DNA of 6,958 nt from an uncultured Oscillospiraceae bacterium (lineage in GTDB: Bacteria > Bacillota > Clostridia > Oscillospirales > Ruminococcaceae). Shown here piece after piece: positions 5,508-6,958 of the stretch. Position 1 is the stretch's first letter. Each line of letters opens with the position of its first letter. The stretch is from assembly GCA_905212515.1 (NCBI GenBank), contig CAJMEU010000148.1, positions 1 to 6,958 on the forward strand, written 5' to 3'. The notes below the pieces were generated by a model that was given only the letters and a program-made list of their open reading frames with translations, did not search any database and was not told the DNA's origin. The translations under genes and the position numbers were made by a program.

Positions 5508-6958
5508 ATGAAATATGGATTTATCAAAACAGCCTGCGCCACTCCCGCCCTGCGCGTGGCGGACTGCGCTTACAACGCCCGGCAGATCATCGAGGCCGTG
5601 CGCAGCGCCGGCGCCCAGGGGGTGGAGGTGCTGTGCCTGCCCGAGCTGTGCATCACCGGCTACACCTGCGCGGACCTGTTCTTCCAGCCTACCCTGCAGC
5701 AGGGCGCGCTGGACGCTTTGGACGAGGTCGCCCGCGGCACGGCCGACGTGCCCGTGCTGTTCTGCGTGGGGCTGCCCCTTGTGCACGGCGGCAAGCTGTA
5801 CAACTGCGCGGCCGTGGTGCAAAGCGGGCGCGTGTTGGGCGTGGTGCCCAAGACCCACCTGCCCAATTACAATGAATTTTACGAGGCGCGCTGGTTCTCC
5901 CCCGCGCCCCCGCAGACGGGCGCCATCGCCCTGCTGGGCGCGGAAGTGCCCTTTGGCGCCCGGCTTTTGTTCTGCTGCGGCCAGGACGATACCTGCAGGG
6001 TGGCGGTGGAGCTCTGCGAGGACCTGTGGGCCCCCCTGCCGCCCAGCGTCGGCCACGCCATGGCCGGGGCCACGATCGTGATGAACCCTTCGGCCAGCGA
6101 CGAGGTGGTGGGCAAGGACGCCTACCGCCGCGCACTGGTGACGGGACAGTCCGCCCGCCTGCTGTGCGCTTACCTGTACGCGGACGCGGGCGAGGGCGAA
6201 TCCTCCACCGACCTGGTGTTCGCGGGCCACAACCTGATCGCGGAAAACGGCGCCCTCCTTTCTGAGAGCCTGCCTTTTGAGGGCGCCATGGCCATCACGG
6301 AGGTGGACACCCAGCGCCTGGCGGCGGAGCGGGCCAAGAACACCTCCTTCAGCGCCGCGCGGGACGAAGGCTACGTGCAGATCCCCTTCACGGTGGGTGC
6401 TTCCCTGCACCACTTTGGCCGCGCCGTCTCCCCCATGCCCTTCGTGCCCGCCGACACCGGCGCCCGCGCGGCCCGCTGTGAACAGATCCTGGCCATCCAG
6501 GCCCAGGGCCTGGCCAAGCGCATGGGCCATGTCCGCTGCAAAACGGCGGTGCTGGGCATCTCCGGCGGGCTGGACAGCACCCTGGCGCTGCTGGTGGTCA
6601 CCCGCGCCTTCGCCCTGCTGGACAAGCCCCTGTCCGACATCGTCGCCGTCACCATGCCCTGCTTCGGCACCACCCGGCGCACCAAGTCCAATGCCCAGCG
6701 CCTGTGCGAGGCACTGGGCGTCACCCTGCGGGAGGTGGACATCACCGACACCGTGCGCAGCAATTTTGCGGATATCGGCCAGGACGAGCACACCTACGAC
6801 GTCACCTTTGAAAACACCCAGGCCCGTGTGCGCACGCTGGTGCTGATGAACCTGGCGGGCCGCCTGGGCGGCCTGGTGGTGGGCACGGGCGATCTGTCTG
6901 AATTGGCCCTGGGCTGGGCCACCTACAACGGCGACCACATGAGCATGTACGGCGTGAA
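5508..6958 (+). CDS. nadE: Glutamine-dependent NAD+ synthetase, 3'-truncated by the window edge
   Basis: NadE (EC 6.3.5.1) makes the last step of NAD synthesis: nicotinic acid adenine dinucleotide, ATP and glutamine give NAD+. This is the long two-domain form. An N-terminal nitrilase-like glutaminase domain (about 1-290) has the Glu-Lys-Cys triad at E46 (LPELCITGY), K115 (PKTHLPNYNEFYE) and C170 (VELCEDLW). All three sit exactly 6 residues before those of Mycobacterium tuberculosis NadE (52, 121, 176). The synthetase domain follows, with the ATP PP-loop SGGLDS at 352-357 and VVGTGDLSELALGWATYNGDH near the break. The first 483 codons are present; perhaps 150-200 are missing. The ATG is preceded by AGAGGG (5491-5496) at an 11-base spacing, slightly long, and homology begins at MKYGFIK. 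Eleven cysteines occur in the first 170 residues, fitting an anaerobic cytosol. Its own promoter lies directly upstream. Confidence 0.97.
   Translation, partial: MKYGFIKTACATPALRVADCAYNARQIIEAVRSAGAQGVEVLCLPELCITGYTCADLFFQPTLQQGALDALDEVARGTADVPVLFCVGLPLVHGGKLYNCAAVVQSGRVLGVVPKTHLPNYNEFYEARWFSPAPPQTGAIALLGAEVPFGARLLFCCGQDDTCRVAVELCEDLWAPLPPSVGHAMAGATIVMNPSASDEVVGKDAYRRALVTGQSARLLCAYLYADAGEGESSTDLVFAGHNLIAENGALLSESLPFEGAMAITEVDTQRLAAERAKNTSFSAARDEGYVQIPFTVGASLHHFGRAVSPMPFVPADTGARAARCEQILAIQAQGLAKRMGHVRCKTAVLGISGGLDSTLALLVVTRAFALLDKPLSDIVAVTMPCFGTTRRTKSNAQRLCEALGVTLREVDITDTVRSNFADIGQDEHTYDVTFENTQARVRTLVLMNLAGRLGGLVVGTGDLSELALGWATYNGDHMSMYGV

Noticed and set aside
4595..6938. Further long minus-strand open frames (4595-5542 and 5430-6938)
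   Set aside because: Same explanation: they oppose the GyrI-like gene and nadE, run through the promoter and terminator region, and look like no known protein.
1..6958. Search for mobile elements, CRISPR repeats, tRNA or rRNA genes, or a defence or biosynthetic cluster
   Set aside because: No transposase or integrase frame, terminal repeats, regularly spaced repeats or RNA-gene signatures were visible; the window is filled by recognisable chromosomal genes.

Overview
The window looks like chromosomal DNA from a GC-rich, low-oxygen Gram-positive bacterium of the Clostridia, plausibly an Oscillospiraceae-like gut anaerobe. The reasons are strong purine Shine-Dalgarno sites, sigma-A type promoters of the extended -10 class (TGnTATAAT) inside very GC-rich DNA, a Firmicutes-type stand-alone GyrI-like protein, a long glutamine-dependent NAD synthetase with many cysteines, and the one-step diaminopimelate dehydrogenase route. 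The taxonomic placement is inference. All seven genes lie on the + strand and coding density is high, with no gene-free stretch above 140 bases.

Layout. Positions 1-539 hold the 3' part of a class I SAM-dependent methyltransferase. It is followed at short gaps (23, 24, 56 and 69 bases) by a CorA-family divalent-cation channel (563-1474), the tRNA modification methyltransferase TrmO (1499-2197), an 11-helix neurotransmitter:sodium symporter family amino-acid transporter (2254-3585) and meso-diaminopimelate dehydrogenase Ddh (3655-4638). I see no convincing promoter or strong terminator between these five, so they may be read as one transcript. The ddh leader is the exception: it contains a hairpin that buries the ribosome-binding site and has a competing partner.

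An extended -10 promoter overlaps the end of ddh and drives a single-gene unit coding for a GyrI-like small-molecule-binding protein (4775-5392). That unit is closed by a GC-rich hairpin terminator (5400-5437). A second promoter (5436-5464) starts directly after it and serves nadE, glutamine-dependent NAD+ synthetase (5508 to beyond the window end). This open frame has no stop inside the window.

The genes are mostly housekeeping: cation supply, tRNA t6A37 methylation, amino-acid uptake, cell wall and lysine precursor synthesis, and NAD synthesis. I do not see a mobile element, CRISPR array, phage module or evident new multigene system. The points most worth a second look are the switch-like ddh leader, a CorA protein that keeps GMN but lacks the usual acidic MPEL loop, an Asp at a sodium-site position of the symporter, and the independently controlled GyrI-like gene with a structured leader.
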